A stretch of DNA of 64,000 bases. Origin: Paenibacillus sp. Soil766. GTDB taxonomy: Bacteria > Bacillota > Bacilli > Paenibacillales > NBRC-103111. The stretch spans positions 308,205-372,204 of the forward strand of contig NZ_LMSJ01000054.1 in assembly GCF_001428105.1 (NCBI RefSeq), given 5' to 3'. Below the pieces are notes generated by a model. It worked only from the letters and a program-made list of their open reading frames with translations, made no database searches and was not told the DNA's origin. The position numbers were made by a program, and so were the translations under genes. This document shows, piece after piece, positions 1-7,547 of the stretch (within the stretch, counting starts at the first letter, position 1; every line of letters starts with the position of its first letter).

Positions 1-459
1 TCCCGGCGGAGCGACCGTCCCTGCAGTTCGCGTTAAGGTCGGCGGTGCAACCGTCGACGCTGGTGCCGGAGCAAGGCCTGTTGCTCTTGCTCGGTGGAAC
101 GTCACTTGAGGACCTGGTGCTGCAGTCTGCGGCGCAACCTGTGAAGCTGGCGCAACTGTTGATGTTGGTGCAACCGTCGATACTGGTGTCGGAGCTAGTC
201 CGGTTGCTCTAGCTCGGTGGAACCTTACTGGAGGAGCCGCCGCCGTTGCCGCTTGTCCCGAATTATTACGCTGAATAACCTGATTCGCGTAAGCTTGTGT
301 AGCACGATTACCAACCGTTCGTTGCATCTGCATAAAGACGTTAGTCCCCATAGGTGACATTTGCGAGGTACTCGTACTTGTCGGAGCCGATAGCGATTGC
401 TGCATTTGCTGATGCGAGGGGCTCGCTGGTTTGGTCTGGCCTTGTTTTCCTTGGGGCAT
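1..459 (-). CDS. eCIS-associated repeat protein, partial (C-terminus beyond left edge)
   Basis: An open frame of 153 codons runs off the left edge with no stop, so this is the N-terminal part of a longer protein. I chose the ATG at 459 because AAGGAG lies ten bases upstream. An in-frame ATG at 468 sits only one base from that site. Residues near 45-60 contain QRTVGNRATQAY, close to QRAIGNRAVGNM in the next gene upstream; this GNRA motif is usual at the N-terminus of DUF4157-type eCIS proteins. The rest is a low-complexity Ala/Pro/Thr segment with a tandem repeat built on FHRARATGLAP followed by STVAP. It lies 42 bases downstream of the DUF4157 gene and is probably co-transcribed. An eCIS cargo or tail-associated protein is inferred; the C-terminal domain that would decide this is not in the window. 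Confidence 0.7.
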   Translation of the reverse strand, partial: MPQGKQGQTKPASPSHQQMQQSLSAPTSTSTSQMSPMGTNVFMQMQRTVGNRATQAYANQVIQRNNSGQAATAAAPPVRFHRARATGLAPTPVSTVAPTSTVAPASQVAPQTAAPGPQVTFHRARATGLAPAPASTVAPPTLTRTAGTVAPPG

Positions 460-501
460 CTCTACCATGCTCCTTCATGTTATATTTCTTGCTTATTTGC
501 T

Positions 502-1470
502 TTACTTACCGCCTCGCTGTTGAACAACATGGGTTAATTCATGACCAAGCAGTTCTTGCCCCTCGCGTGAATCTGGATTGTATCGGCCTTCTCTGAAGAA
601 CACGTCATTGCCCGTAGCAAAAGCTTCTGCGCCTAACGATCTATTAATCTTAGTTGACTCTGAATCATTATGTATGTTTACGTTGCTGAAATCTGTTTGG
701 AACGCAGATTCCATCTTCGCTTGAATGCTTGAATCCATTTTGCTGCCGCTGCCTTGTTTGGCCTTAATCTGCGACTCAATTCCTTCACCAGCTTCAAATC
801 CGCCTTCGGACGATGACTTCATTTGCAGTTCCTCTTCCTCCGACTCGCCGCCCTCTGAGAGTTGGATCGACTCTCCTGAAGAAGGCTTCATCTGCAGCTC
901 CTCTTCCTCCGATTCGCCGCCCTCTGAGCGCTGGATCGACTCCGTTGATGGCTTCATCTGCAGCTCTTCTTCCTCCGACTCAGCGCCCTCTGAGCGCTGG
1001 ATCGACTCCGCTGACGGCTTCATCTGCAGCTCCTCTTCCTCCGACTCGCCGCCCTCTGAGCGCTGGATCGACTCCGTTGATGGCTTCATCTGTAGCTCCT
1101 CTTCCTCCGACTCGCCGCCCTCTGAGAGTTGGATCGACTCTCCTGAAGAAGGCTTCATCTGCAGCTCTTCTTCTTCCGACTCAGCACCTTCTGAGCGCTG
1201 AACATCTGGTTTAGAAGCCCCACTACTCTCCGAAGAAGCAATGTGCTCCGCCGCGTGTTTCCCCATTTGGTCCGCTTCCTGCTCATATGCATCACCAGCT
1301 GGACCAACGGTCATCTTGGTCTGAATGTTCAACATATTGCCAACAGCGCGATTGCCGATAGCACGTTGAATGTTCATCAGATCAGAGGATACAGAAGAAT
1401 TTGTTTTATTACTTTTTTGATTCGTATGCAAAGAAGAATCTGGTTGCCGGTTAATATGGGATTTTTGCAT
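502..1470 (-). CDS. DUF4157 domain protein with acidic tandem repeats (eCIS-associated)
   Basis: The 322-residue protein has three parts. Residues 33-70 hold the QRAIGNRAVGNM motif and a TVGPAGDAYEQEAD motif, both typical of DUF4157 proteins. Residues 91-228 hold six copies of a 21-23 residue unit with the core SEGxESEEEELQMKPS. Residues 245-322 are the DUF4157 domain, ending in HELTHVVQQ, with the HExxH zinc-protease-like motif at 310-314. DUF4157 is known to be enriched in extracellular contractile injection system loci, often in cargo. There is no signal peptide, as expected for cargo loaded in the cytoplasm. The strongly acidic repeats with a recurring QMK are an expanded form of a motif known in this family. 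A protease role is only suggested by HExxH. Confidence 0.85.
   Translation of the reverse strand: MQKSHINRQPDSSLHTNQKSNKTNSSVSSDLMNIQRAIGNRAVGNMLNIQTKMTVGPAGDAYEQEADQMGKHAAEHIASSESSGASKPDVQRSEGAESEEEELQMKPSSGESIQLSEGGESEEEELQMKPSTESIQRSEGGESEEEELQMKPSAESIQRSEGAESEEEELQMKPSTESIQRSEGGESEEEELQMKPSSGESIQLSEGGESEEEELQMKSSSEGGFEAGEGIESQIKAKQGSGSKMDSSIQAKMESAFQTDFSNVNIHNDSESTKINRSLGAEAFATGNDVFFREGRYNPDSREGQELLGHELTHVVQQRGGK
818..1203. repeat. coding tandem repeat in the DUF4157 gene
   Basis: Six near-identical units of 63-69 bp encode the SEGxESEEEELQMK repeat. Longer units (with SSGESI) and shorter ones (with TESI or AESI) alternate symmetrically: long, short, short, short, long. That suggests recent expansion by recombination. 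Copy number may vary between strains. Confidence 0.9.
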
Positions 1471-1599
1471 GGCATAACCCTCCTAGCGAGCTTTTAATGG
1501 AATCATTCATTCAAATCTGATCTGCACGTCTATATGTCCGTCCCTCTGTGCAAGAAGTCTGTCAATTTACTATATCACAACGCTATGAAGCGGAGTTTA

Positions 1600-3036
1600 C
1601 TATTTGAGCGAATTGCGATCAATAATAAGCACAGCAATATCATCGGACTGAACGGCACCATCTGCGAACAGATCCACATCTTGCACCATTTGACTAAGCA
1701 AATACCCAGGATTACTTGCTTGCTCCCTCACTAATACATCTTTGAGGCGGGCAAAGCCATATTGGTGCTGAAGTTGGTCTTCAGCCTCCGTTATGCCATC
1801 CGTATACACGATAATGCGATCTCCTAGGTCTAACATGACCTCATTATCCATATACAACGTATCGTCCATAACACCAAGAGGGAGTCCCTTTTTCCCCTTC
1901 AGTAATTCTACTTCACCATTAGCCCTCACCATATAGGGTGGACAATGACCGCCGTCACTATATAAAAGCTGACCTGTCGCTACGTTCAATACCCCGCAAA
2001 AAATCGTCGCAAACATAGTCGAATCATCCTTATACAGCTCTTGATTGACAGCCGTCAGCAGCTCACCTGGAGTCAACTCCACGGACATCTTTCCTTTGAG
2101 CAGCGTCATTGTCACCGCCATGAATAAAGCAGCTGGAATTCCCTTGTCAGAAACATCACCAAGAACGAAGAACATACGATTCTCGTCAATGCGAAAATAA
2201 TCATAGAAATCGCCGCCTACTTCGCGTGCGGGTCGAATGATGGCCTCCGCATCTGCCTGCGCTCTGCCGCCGAGCGTCTCCGACGCGGAAGTTCCAAGCG
2301 TGGCATCCTCACCACGGCTTTGCAGACTTAAGCTCTTCCGAGGAAGAAACCCCATCTGAATATCTGTTGCGATACGCAGTTCACTTTCCATGCGTTCCTT
2401 AGCTGCCGTCGTGACTTTCAACGCATGTACCGACTTCTCGAGTGCATCGTACAGCATCGCATTTTCTAGCGAAGCTGCCGTCGGTGAGGCGATCGACTCC
2501 AGCAACTGCAAGTCTCGATCCGTGAACGGTGTATCGCCACGCTTGTTCAACACCTGCAGCACGCCAATGATTTTCCCTTTACTGACAAGAGGAACACAGA
2601 GCATGTTGCGGGTTGGATAATCAACGCGCTTCGCGACCTTGGACGACCAGCGTTCATCTCGCGCAGCATCGTCAATCTTGACCGACTTCCCTGTCTGTGC
2701 GACCCATCCTGCGATGCCTTCGCCGATCTTCAGTCGGATTTCACGCACCTCATCACCTTTGGCGCCAAGCGCAAGATCGAAGAACAGTTCACCTTTGTCC
2801 TCATCAACCAAAATAACAGATGAAGCCTCCGCGTTCATGATGCGAGATGAGGTTTCCATGATTTTAACAAGCAAATCCTGTTTACGAATCGTCGAGTTCA
2901 CTTCCAGGCTCACATCAAAAAGCTGCATCGTACGCTCGAGCTCCAGCTCTGCTGCGTGACGCTTACGATTCCCAAGCTGCCACTGGATGACAGCCACAAG
3001 ACACAGGATAACAAGTACACCTACGGCTATCTCCAT
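1600..3036 (-). CDS. GAF-SpoIIE (PP2C-type) serine phosphatase of a partner-switching module
   Basis: A 478-residue protein: one N-terminal transmembrane segment (about 2-22), a short coiled linker, a GAF domain (about 45-200), and a C-terminal SpoIIE/RsbU-type PP2C domain (about 255-478). The metal-binding motifs are intact: GGDFYD, GDVSDKG, YTDGITE and DDIAVL. Such enzymes dephosphorylate STAS anti-sigma-factor antagonists and so release a sigma factor, or another client, from its anti-sigma kinase. The STAS and kinase genes lie immediately upstream, making a complete cassette. I chose the ATG at 3036 because AAAGGAG lies nine bases upstream; a longer frame to a TTG at 3081 has no such site. 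GAF ligand and client are unknown. No sigma gene is in the window. Confidence 0.88.
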   Translation of the reverse strand: MEIAVGVLVILCLVAVIQWQLGNRKRHAAELELERTMQLFDVSLEVNSTIRKQDLLVKIMETSSRIMNAEASSVILVDEDKGELFFDLALGAKGDEVREIRLKIGEGIAGWVAQTGKSVKIDDAARDERWSSKVAKRVDYPTRNMLCVPLVSKGKIIGVLQVLNKRGDTPFTDRDLQLLESIASPTAASLENAMLYDALEKSVHALKVTTAAKERMESELRIATDIQMGFLPRKSLSLQSRGEDATLGTSASETLGGRAQADAEAIIRPAREVGGDFYDYFRIDENRMFFVLGDVSDKGIPAALFMAVTMTLLKGKMSVELTPGELLTAVNQELYKDDSTMFATIFCGVLNVATGQLLYSDGGHCPPYMVRANGEVELLKGKKGLPLGVMDDTLYMDNEVMLDLGDRIIVYTDGITEAEDQLQHQYGFARLKDVLVREQASNPGYLLSQMVQDVDLFADGAVQSDDIAVLIIDRNSLK

Positions 3037-3117
3037 CCAGCTCAGCTCCTTTGCATGTCGTGTAATTAACCAACTTAACAAGTTCTTTCGAACGAAGTGC
3101 TACTCACTTTAGTCGAA

Positions 3118-3453
3118 TTATTTAATGGCATTAACTGCTTCATCTTCCGTCTCATATAGCTTGAAAATGCTGCTAAATCCTGACATATCAAAAACTTCCT
3201 TCACTTGCTCATTCATACGAGATAGCGCAAGCTTGCCCTGAATGACCTTGACCATTTTGGCAGCGGACAGCAAGCTTCTTAGTCCTGCACTGCTCACATA
3301 ATCAAGTCCTTGCAGATTAAATACGAACTTGCCCTTACCTTGCTCCACCAGCTTAGCGAACGCCGATTCCAAGCTTGCCGATGTATTCCCATCCAATCTG
3401 CCTTGTAAACTTACTACCACAATGTCACCTTGCACCTGCTCGGTAATATTCAC
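3118..3453 (-). CDS. STAS domain anti-anti-sigma factor
   Basis: A 111-residue single-domain STAS protein of the SpoIIAA/RsbV type. The phosphorylatable-serine loop is present as DYVSSAGLRSLL at about residues 52-63. In known partner switches the unphosphorylated form binds the anti-sigma kinase; the kinase phosphorylates this Ser and the PP2C phosphatase reverses it. The GTG start at 3453 overlaps the upstream kinase stop (GTGA), with GGAGGG just upstream, which indicates translational coupling. Confidence 0.9.
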   Translation of the reverse strand: MNITEQVQGDIVVVSLQGRLDGNTSASLESAFAKLVEQGKGKFVFNLQGLDYVSSAGLRSLLSAAKMVKVIQGKLALSRMNEQVKEVFDMSGFSSIFKLYETEDEAVNAIK

Positions 3454-3896
3454 GAAACACCCTCCTCTTGGATCCGATTCTTTCTCATTAGCAGAACATT
3501 CTCCTCATTCAAACGTTCATACCGAAGTTCGTCCATAACTTGCCGGACAAAGTGGATACCCAGCCCACCGATTCCGCGTTCTTCGATACTTTGGTCGGTG
3601 CGGGGGCTGGATTTGAGCAGTGGATTAAAAGGAATTCCCTGATCACTCAAACAAAGCTCCCAACCATCGGGGGTTTGCCCAACATCAAGGCGAATTGTAT
3701 GCATCCCATTTTGATCAGATGGGTAGCCGTATAGAATAATGTTTGTTATGAGCTCATCGCAGACCAAATTGATTTGAAACAGAGCCTTCTCATCCATGCC
3801 GAGGGACCCTGATAAGCCTTGGATAAAGGCTGCTAGACGCTCTAGCTCTTGTAAATCGTTGCGCAATACGATGGACTCAATACCCAAGACGATCAC
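3450..3896 (-). CDS. anti-sigma factor serine kinase (RsbW/SpoIIAB-like HATPase)
   Basis: A GHKL ATPase of up to 148 residues, standing alone without a histidine-kinase dimerisation domain, as in RsbW and SpoIIAB. The N box reads CDELITNIILYG, the first G box LSDQGIPFNP, and the second RGIGGLGIHFV. It should phosphorylate the STAS protein encoded next to it and sequester a partner when STAS is phosphorylated. The frame opens with GTG at 3896, but AGGAG overlaps that codon. A TTG at 3887 has the site at normal spacing and is probably the real start. It lies two bases after the stop of the MFS-HEAT-cNMP gene, so the cassette is tightly linked to that protein. Confidence 0.85.
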   Translation of the reverse strand: MIVLGIESIVLRNDLQELERLAAFIQGLSGSLGMDEKALFQINLVCDELITNIILYGYPSDQNGMHTIRLDVGQTPDGWELCLSDQGIPFNPLLKSSPRTDQSIEERGIGGLGIHFVRQVMDELRYERLNEENVLLMRKNRIQEEGVS

Positions 3897-3898
3897 TC

Positions 3899-6800
3899 CT
3901 ACGACATTTTCAACAGCATGTTCTCAAGCAATCGTACTCTTGCACTTGATGCATGTAGCATCCCGATCCCAATCTCCGGATATAACCTCACTAAGCGAGA
4001 CAAGCTCTCTCCTTGCAAGGTAAGAACACGTACTTCATCAAAAATGACCTGTGCGGTAACAGACGACGGGGAGCCATCTAACGCAGTCGTTTCACCAACC
4101 GCTTGCTTAGGTCCCAAAACACCAATCGTCGATGTCTCTCCAACACCTGTCTCATTGCTTAATTCAACATGCCCCTCAATTAGTAGATACATGGCTGCGT
4201 TCGATTCACCCCGCCGCAACAAGTAAGTTAAATCCTCGTGCACTTCTTCCGTCGCAATACCCGCAATTAACCCTAGCTCATCGACGGACAAATCCGCGAA
4301 TAAGTTGACTTGCTTCAAGAAAATCACTTTATCCAACATCGTTAGAAATTTACGTTCTTCTTTCATATCAGCACGCTCCAATGCGCTTAGTGCGTAGATG
4401 GAAATATCCTTAAGCCAGCTATCTGACCATGTTGTTGCTTCTTGAAGCAGTTCCAGCGGCTGTAATCCCTCCATGACATCTGTCACGCCTTGTTGCTTTA
4501 ACTGGTCTAATAACGCATAGGCCAATTTACGATCGCCTAATCCCTCCGCAAGGACCTCTAATCCGTTCTCACGAAGTTCGATATTCTCGTCTTGAATGGC
4601 TTCACGCAGCGTCATAATGATCCGCTCATCAACAAGCTTAGCCATGACCGCCCAGGCTCCATCAATCAGTGCCTCATGCAGCTCACCACATCGTTCCTTA
4701 GCCAATTCTGCTAGACCCGTCAGGCCAAGCTTCTCTAAAGCAGCAGGCAATACACGCTCTTGAGTTGATGCTTGCAGACGCTCTGCACATTGTGGGGCGA
4801 GCAGGGAATGAAGTCTGCTTTCATCTAGTAGCTCAGCGAGTGTTGTTACAACCGCATTCCAAATGAATGGATTCGGATGGTGACTATACTCCAGCAAGAT
4901 CGGCAGTGCTTTATCACCCATATCCACAAAAGCTTGCAGAATGGCTTTGAGCAGCTCTTGATCCGCCATGGAGACCATCCCCAGCATCATAGGGATGCTT
5001 TCCACATGCTGAAGCTTACCAATACAATGCGCAGCTGCCACCTTCACAGCGGGACGCTCCTCATCGAGTAAAGAAACGACCCAATCCGTGTACGTATTCA
5101 GTTTCAAATCAGCTACGGTATGACAGCCATAGACGGCCCATTCGCCGCCGGTATCTAGCATTTTGATAATAGCTTCGTCGCAAGCCGCGTAGCTCTCTTC
5201 ACTTTCTAGGGCATACAGGGCTTTGACCCCTTCATGCACGACCTTGGGATGCGTATCCAACAGCTTCACACGGATAAAGAAATGAGACTGACTTCTCAAA
5301 TGCGTTGCCTTGGAAATCAACTTCACACACTCCGCACGAACCTCTGGATCCTCATCCTCCAGGAATGAGGCGACCTGCACGAGGTCTTGAATCGTGGCAC
5401 CTTGCAAGTTCATCGCACGTAATACCGCAATGCGAATCCGCGAGCTCTCTTCTCCAATCATTTGGATCAAATGCGGCAAGAACGCAGAATCTTTGGCTTT
5501 ACCAATAATTTCGAGAGCTAGCTCCCGCACGTAATCATTCGGATGTTTCAGATAGGCTAGAATAGCCGATAAGGCTTTGGAACTGCGAATGCCCCCGATA
5601 AAAGAGCCCGCAATTTCAGATAAATCTCCGTGTAGGGATTGAACGCTTTTGACTAATTCACGAATATACAAATTCCGGCCGAACCACGCTACAACGACTA
5701 GAATCCCTGCAATCACCACACCTAGCCATGCCAGAGGCGACAATTGAAGGAGACCAAACGAATACAGCATAGAGAAGAACGAGCCAATCAGAATACCGCC
5801 AGATGCTGCAACCCCTTGCGCGAAATAGCGATAGCCATCCCGTTTGGAAATTGGCATCATTTTGAAGAACAGCTGATAACAAGGCTCTGCGATGTAGTAC
5901 AGCAAAATATAAAAAACCGCATAAGATCCAGAAACCATGACCAATCCGAGCGACTGATTCATGAATAACGCTGTGAGGCCAAAACCGCCAAAGAAGATGA
6001 CTGTGATGCCTAATAAAATATTACTGGCGCCTAACCAGTTCATTAAGCGAGTAGATACCGTTTGTAGCAATAAGCAGAACGTAAATTGAATCGCTGTGAT
6101 TAAGCCATAAAACGAGGTCAAATCTCCTTCATTAGAAAACTTATATTCCGCTGCCGTAAAATATTGATACTCCATCATAAAATAAACAGCCGGCATCAGT
6201 GTCATCAGCGCAACCGCACACAGCAGGAAGGGACTTCGCAGCATCTGTTTCGCATAGTAGCCTGAAGTTTGCTGCTTCTCTTCCTCACCAGTGAGAGGGA
6301 CTGGCTGGGCCCTAGTCAATCTCTTATCTTCTTTCAGTGTAAGCGGAACTAAATATCGCATAAGTGCCCTTCGGAAGAAGACAAAGCCGAATACCATGAG
6401 AATTGGGGCGAGTGCATATACGGCTTCCGTGCCAAGCAATTTGCCAAGCTGATGGGCCAACAACCCTGCTGTAATTCCACCTGTCGTTGTAGCAGCGATA
6501 AAAACGGGCATAAGTCGCTTCGCCTGCTGCGTAGGACACAGATCAAATGCTGTACTCCACAGGAGTAAGGTTAGCTGCCTTACGACAAAGTTAGAAGTGA
6601 GGAAAAGAATTGGATAGTAGTATCGATAGTCGAGGCCGCCTAGCTTGAATCCCAGGAGCACAACACCGTTCAGGAAGAGAAGTCCCATCATAATGAGATA
6701 GAGCGTCGTCATCATCTTAGCCTTCGGCAGTCGGTTCGCCAGTTTAGCTAAGAGCCAGCCTTCTAGCGGCATGATAGCAGCTTCAACCATATAAATATAG

Positions 6801-6961
6801 GGCAAATATTGCACGCCGAAGCGCTGATTAAAAAGTGCCATGAACGCCGTGTAATTCAAGGATTCCGCAATTCCGCTAAAGTAAAAGATCGGCAGCATCA
6901 TCCAAAGCTTACGACTGTCTTCTGTGCGCAGCCCCATCCACCCTTTTAAGGTTCCTTGCAT
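3899..6961 (-). CDS. MFS (NTT-like) transporter fused to HEAT repeats and a cNMP-binding domain
   Basis: A 1020-residue three-part protein. Residues 1-430 form about twelve membrane segments resembling the Npt1/Npt2 nucleotide-transporter branch of the MFS fold (for example the AKRLMPVFIAATTTGG stretch). Residues 430-870 are HEAT-type alpha-helical repeats (units such as DPEVRAECVKLI and NPFIWNAVVTTLAELL). Residues 885-1020 are a cyclic-nucleotide-binding (CAP_ED) domain with LRRGESNAAMYLLIEGHVEL and a GPKQAVGETTALDGSPSSVTA phosphate-binding cassette. Nucleotide-transporter proteins carrying HEAT and cNMP extensions have been described in other bacteria; substrate and function are unknown. 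It precedes the anti-sigma kinase by two bases and follows a cyclase-like sensor gene. I infer a sensor that couples a nucleotide signal to the partner switch. Confidence 0.8.
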   Translation of the reverse strand: MQGTLKGWMGLRTEDSRKLWMMLPIFYFSGIAESLNYTAFMALFNQRFGVQYLPYIYMVEAAIMPLEGWLLAKLANRLPKAKMMTTLYLIMMGLLFLNGVVLLGFKLGGLDYRYYYPILFLTSNFVVRQLTLLLWSTAFDLCPTQQAKRLMPVFIAATTTGGITAGLLAHQLGKLLGTEAVYALAPILMVFGFVFFRRALMRYLVPLTLKEDKRLTRAQPVPLTGEEEKQQTSGYYAKQMLRSPFLLCAVALMTLMPAVYFMMEYQYFTAAEYKFSNEGDLTSFYGLITAIQFTFCLLLQTVSTRLMNWLGASNILLGITVIFFGGFGLTALFMNQSLGLVMVSGSYAVFYILLYYIAEPCYQLFFKMMPISKRDGYRYFAQGVAASGGILIGSFFSMLYSFGLLQLSPLAWLGVVIAGILVVVAWFGRNLYIRELVKSVQSLHGDLSEIAGSFIGGIRSSKALSAILAYLKHPNDYVRELALEIIGKAKDSAFLPHLIQMIGEESSRIRIAVLRAMNLQGATIQDLVQVASFLEDEDPEVRAECVKLISKATHLRSQSHFFIRVKLLDTHPKVVHEGVKALYALESEESYAACDEAIIKMLDTGGEWAVYGCHTVADLKLNTYTDWVVSLLDEERPAVKVAAAHCIGKLQHVESIPMMLGMVSMADQELLKAILQAFVDMGDKALPILLEYSHHPNPFIWNAVVTTLAELLDESRLHSLLAPQCAERLQASTQERVLPAALEKLGLTGLAELAKERCGELHEALIDGAWAVMAKLVDERIIMTLREAIQDENIELRENGLEVLAEGLGDRKLAYALLDQLKQQGVTDVMEGLQPLELLQEATTWSDSWLKDISIYALSALERADMKEERKFLTMLDKVIFLKQVNLFADLSVDELGLIAGIATEEVHEDLTYLLRRGESNAAMYLLIEGHVELSNETGVGETSTIGVLGPKQAVGETTALDGSPSSVTAQVIFDEVRVLTLQGESLSRLVRLYPEIGIGMLHASSARVRLLENMLLKMS

Positions 6962-6991
6962 ATCATCAGGTCCAATCTATTAGTCTATCTG

Positions 6992-7495
6992 TCAAGGGGA
7001 CAGTGGTTTATAAAACGCTAGTCTAGCTTCACCTTCATAGTAATAATTCGGATACGTACCAATGAGTTCGAAGCCATTAGCTTTGAACATCTTTTGAATG
7101 GGGAGGTATTCCGGTAAATCACACGTGTAGGTCAAAATGTAACGTCCTTCTGCAAAACGGGCAAACGTTTCTAATGCTTGGAATAACACCTTGGCAAATC
7201 CATGTCTTCGATATTCCCGGTGAACAGCCAAGTAATCCCAGAGAAATCCGCCGGATTGATGCTCATTTTCTTTGCAGCTCGTCACTGCGATTATGTCACC
7301 AGTCTCATTCTCTATGTACCAATGCCGGTGATTGCGCTGAGATAAACTAAGCATTGGCGCATGACGGAAATGATCTAACTCGCCTGGTGTATGACGTTGA
7401 TCATCGAAAGAAACAGGTGATAAATAGAAATCTGTAATCCGTAACGCATCTTTCTCATTGGTTAATTCATGCACAGTCCAATTACTTACTTCCAT
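6992..7495 (-). CDS. GNAT family N-acetyltransferase
   Basis: A 167-residue protein with a single acetyltransferase fold. The acetyl-CoA-binding region is seen as YLAVHREYRRHGFAKVLFQALE, matching the family R-x-x-G-x-A pattern. It lies between the cyclase-like sensor gene (52 bases upstream) and the MFS-HEAT-cNMP gene (30 bases downstream), all on the same strand, so it is probably in the eCIS-linked operon. The substrate cannot be told from sequence. Confidence 0.8.
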   Translation of the reverse strand: MEVSNWTVHELTNEKDALRITDFYLSPVSFDDQRHTPGELDHFRHAPMLSLSQRNHRHWYIENETGDIIAVTSCKENEHQSGGFLWDYLAVHREYRRHGFAKVLFQALETFARFAEGRYILTYTCDLPEYLPIQKMFKANGFELIGTYPNYYYEGEARLAFYKPLSP

Positions 7496-7547
7496 CTCAC
7501 AATCCCCTTAAAATTTTCGTTAGAAAACTAGCTTCATAAGTATTATC

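Noticed and set aside
725-1214. Plus-strand ORFs of 158 and 133 codons with Ser/Pro-rich repeats
   Set aside because: They are antisense images of the DUF4157 repeat, whose unit length is a multiple of three; they lack ribosome sites.
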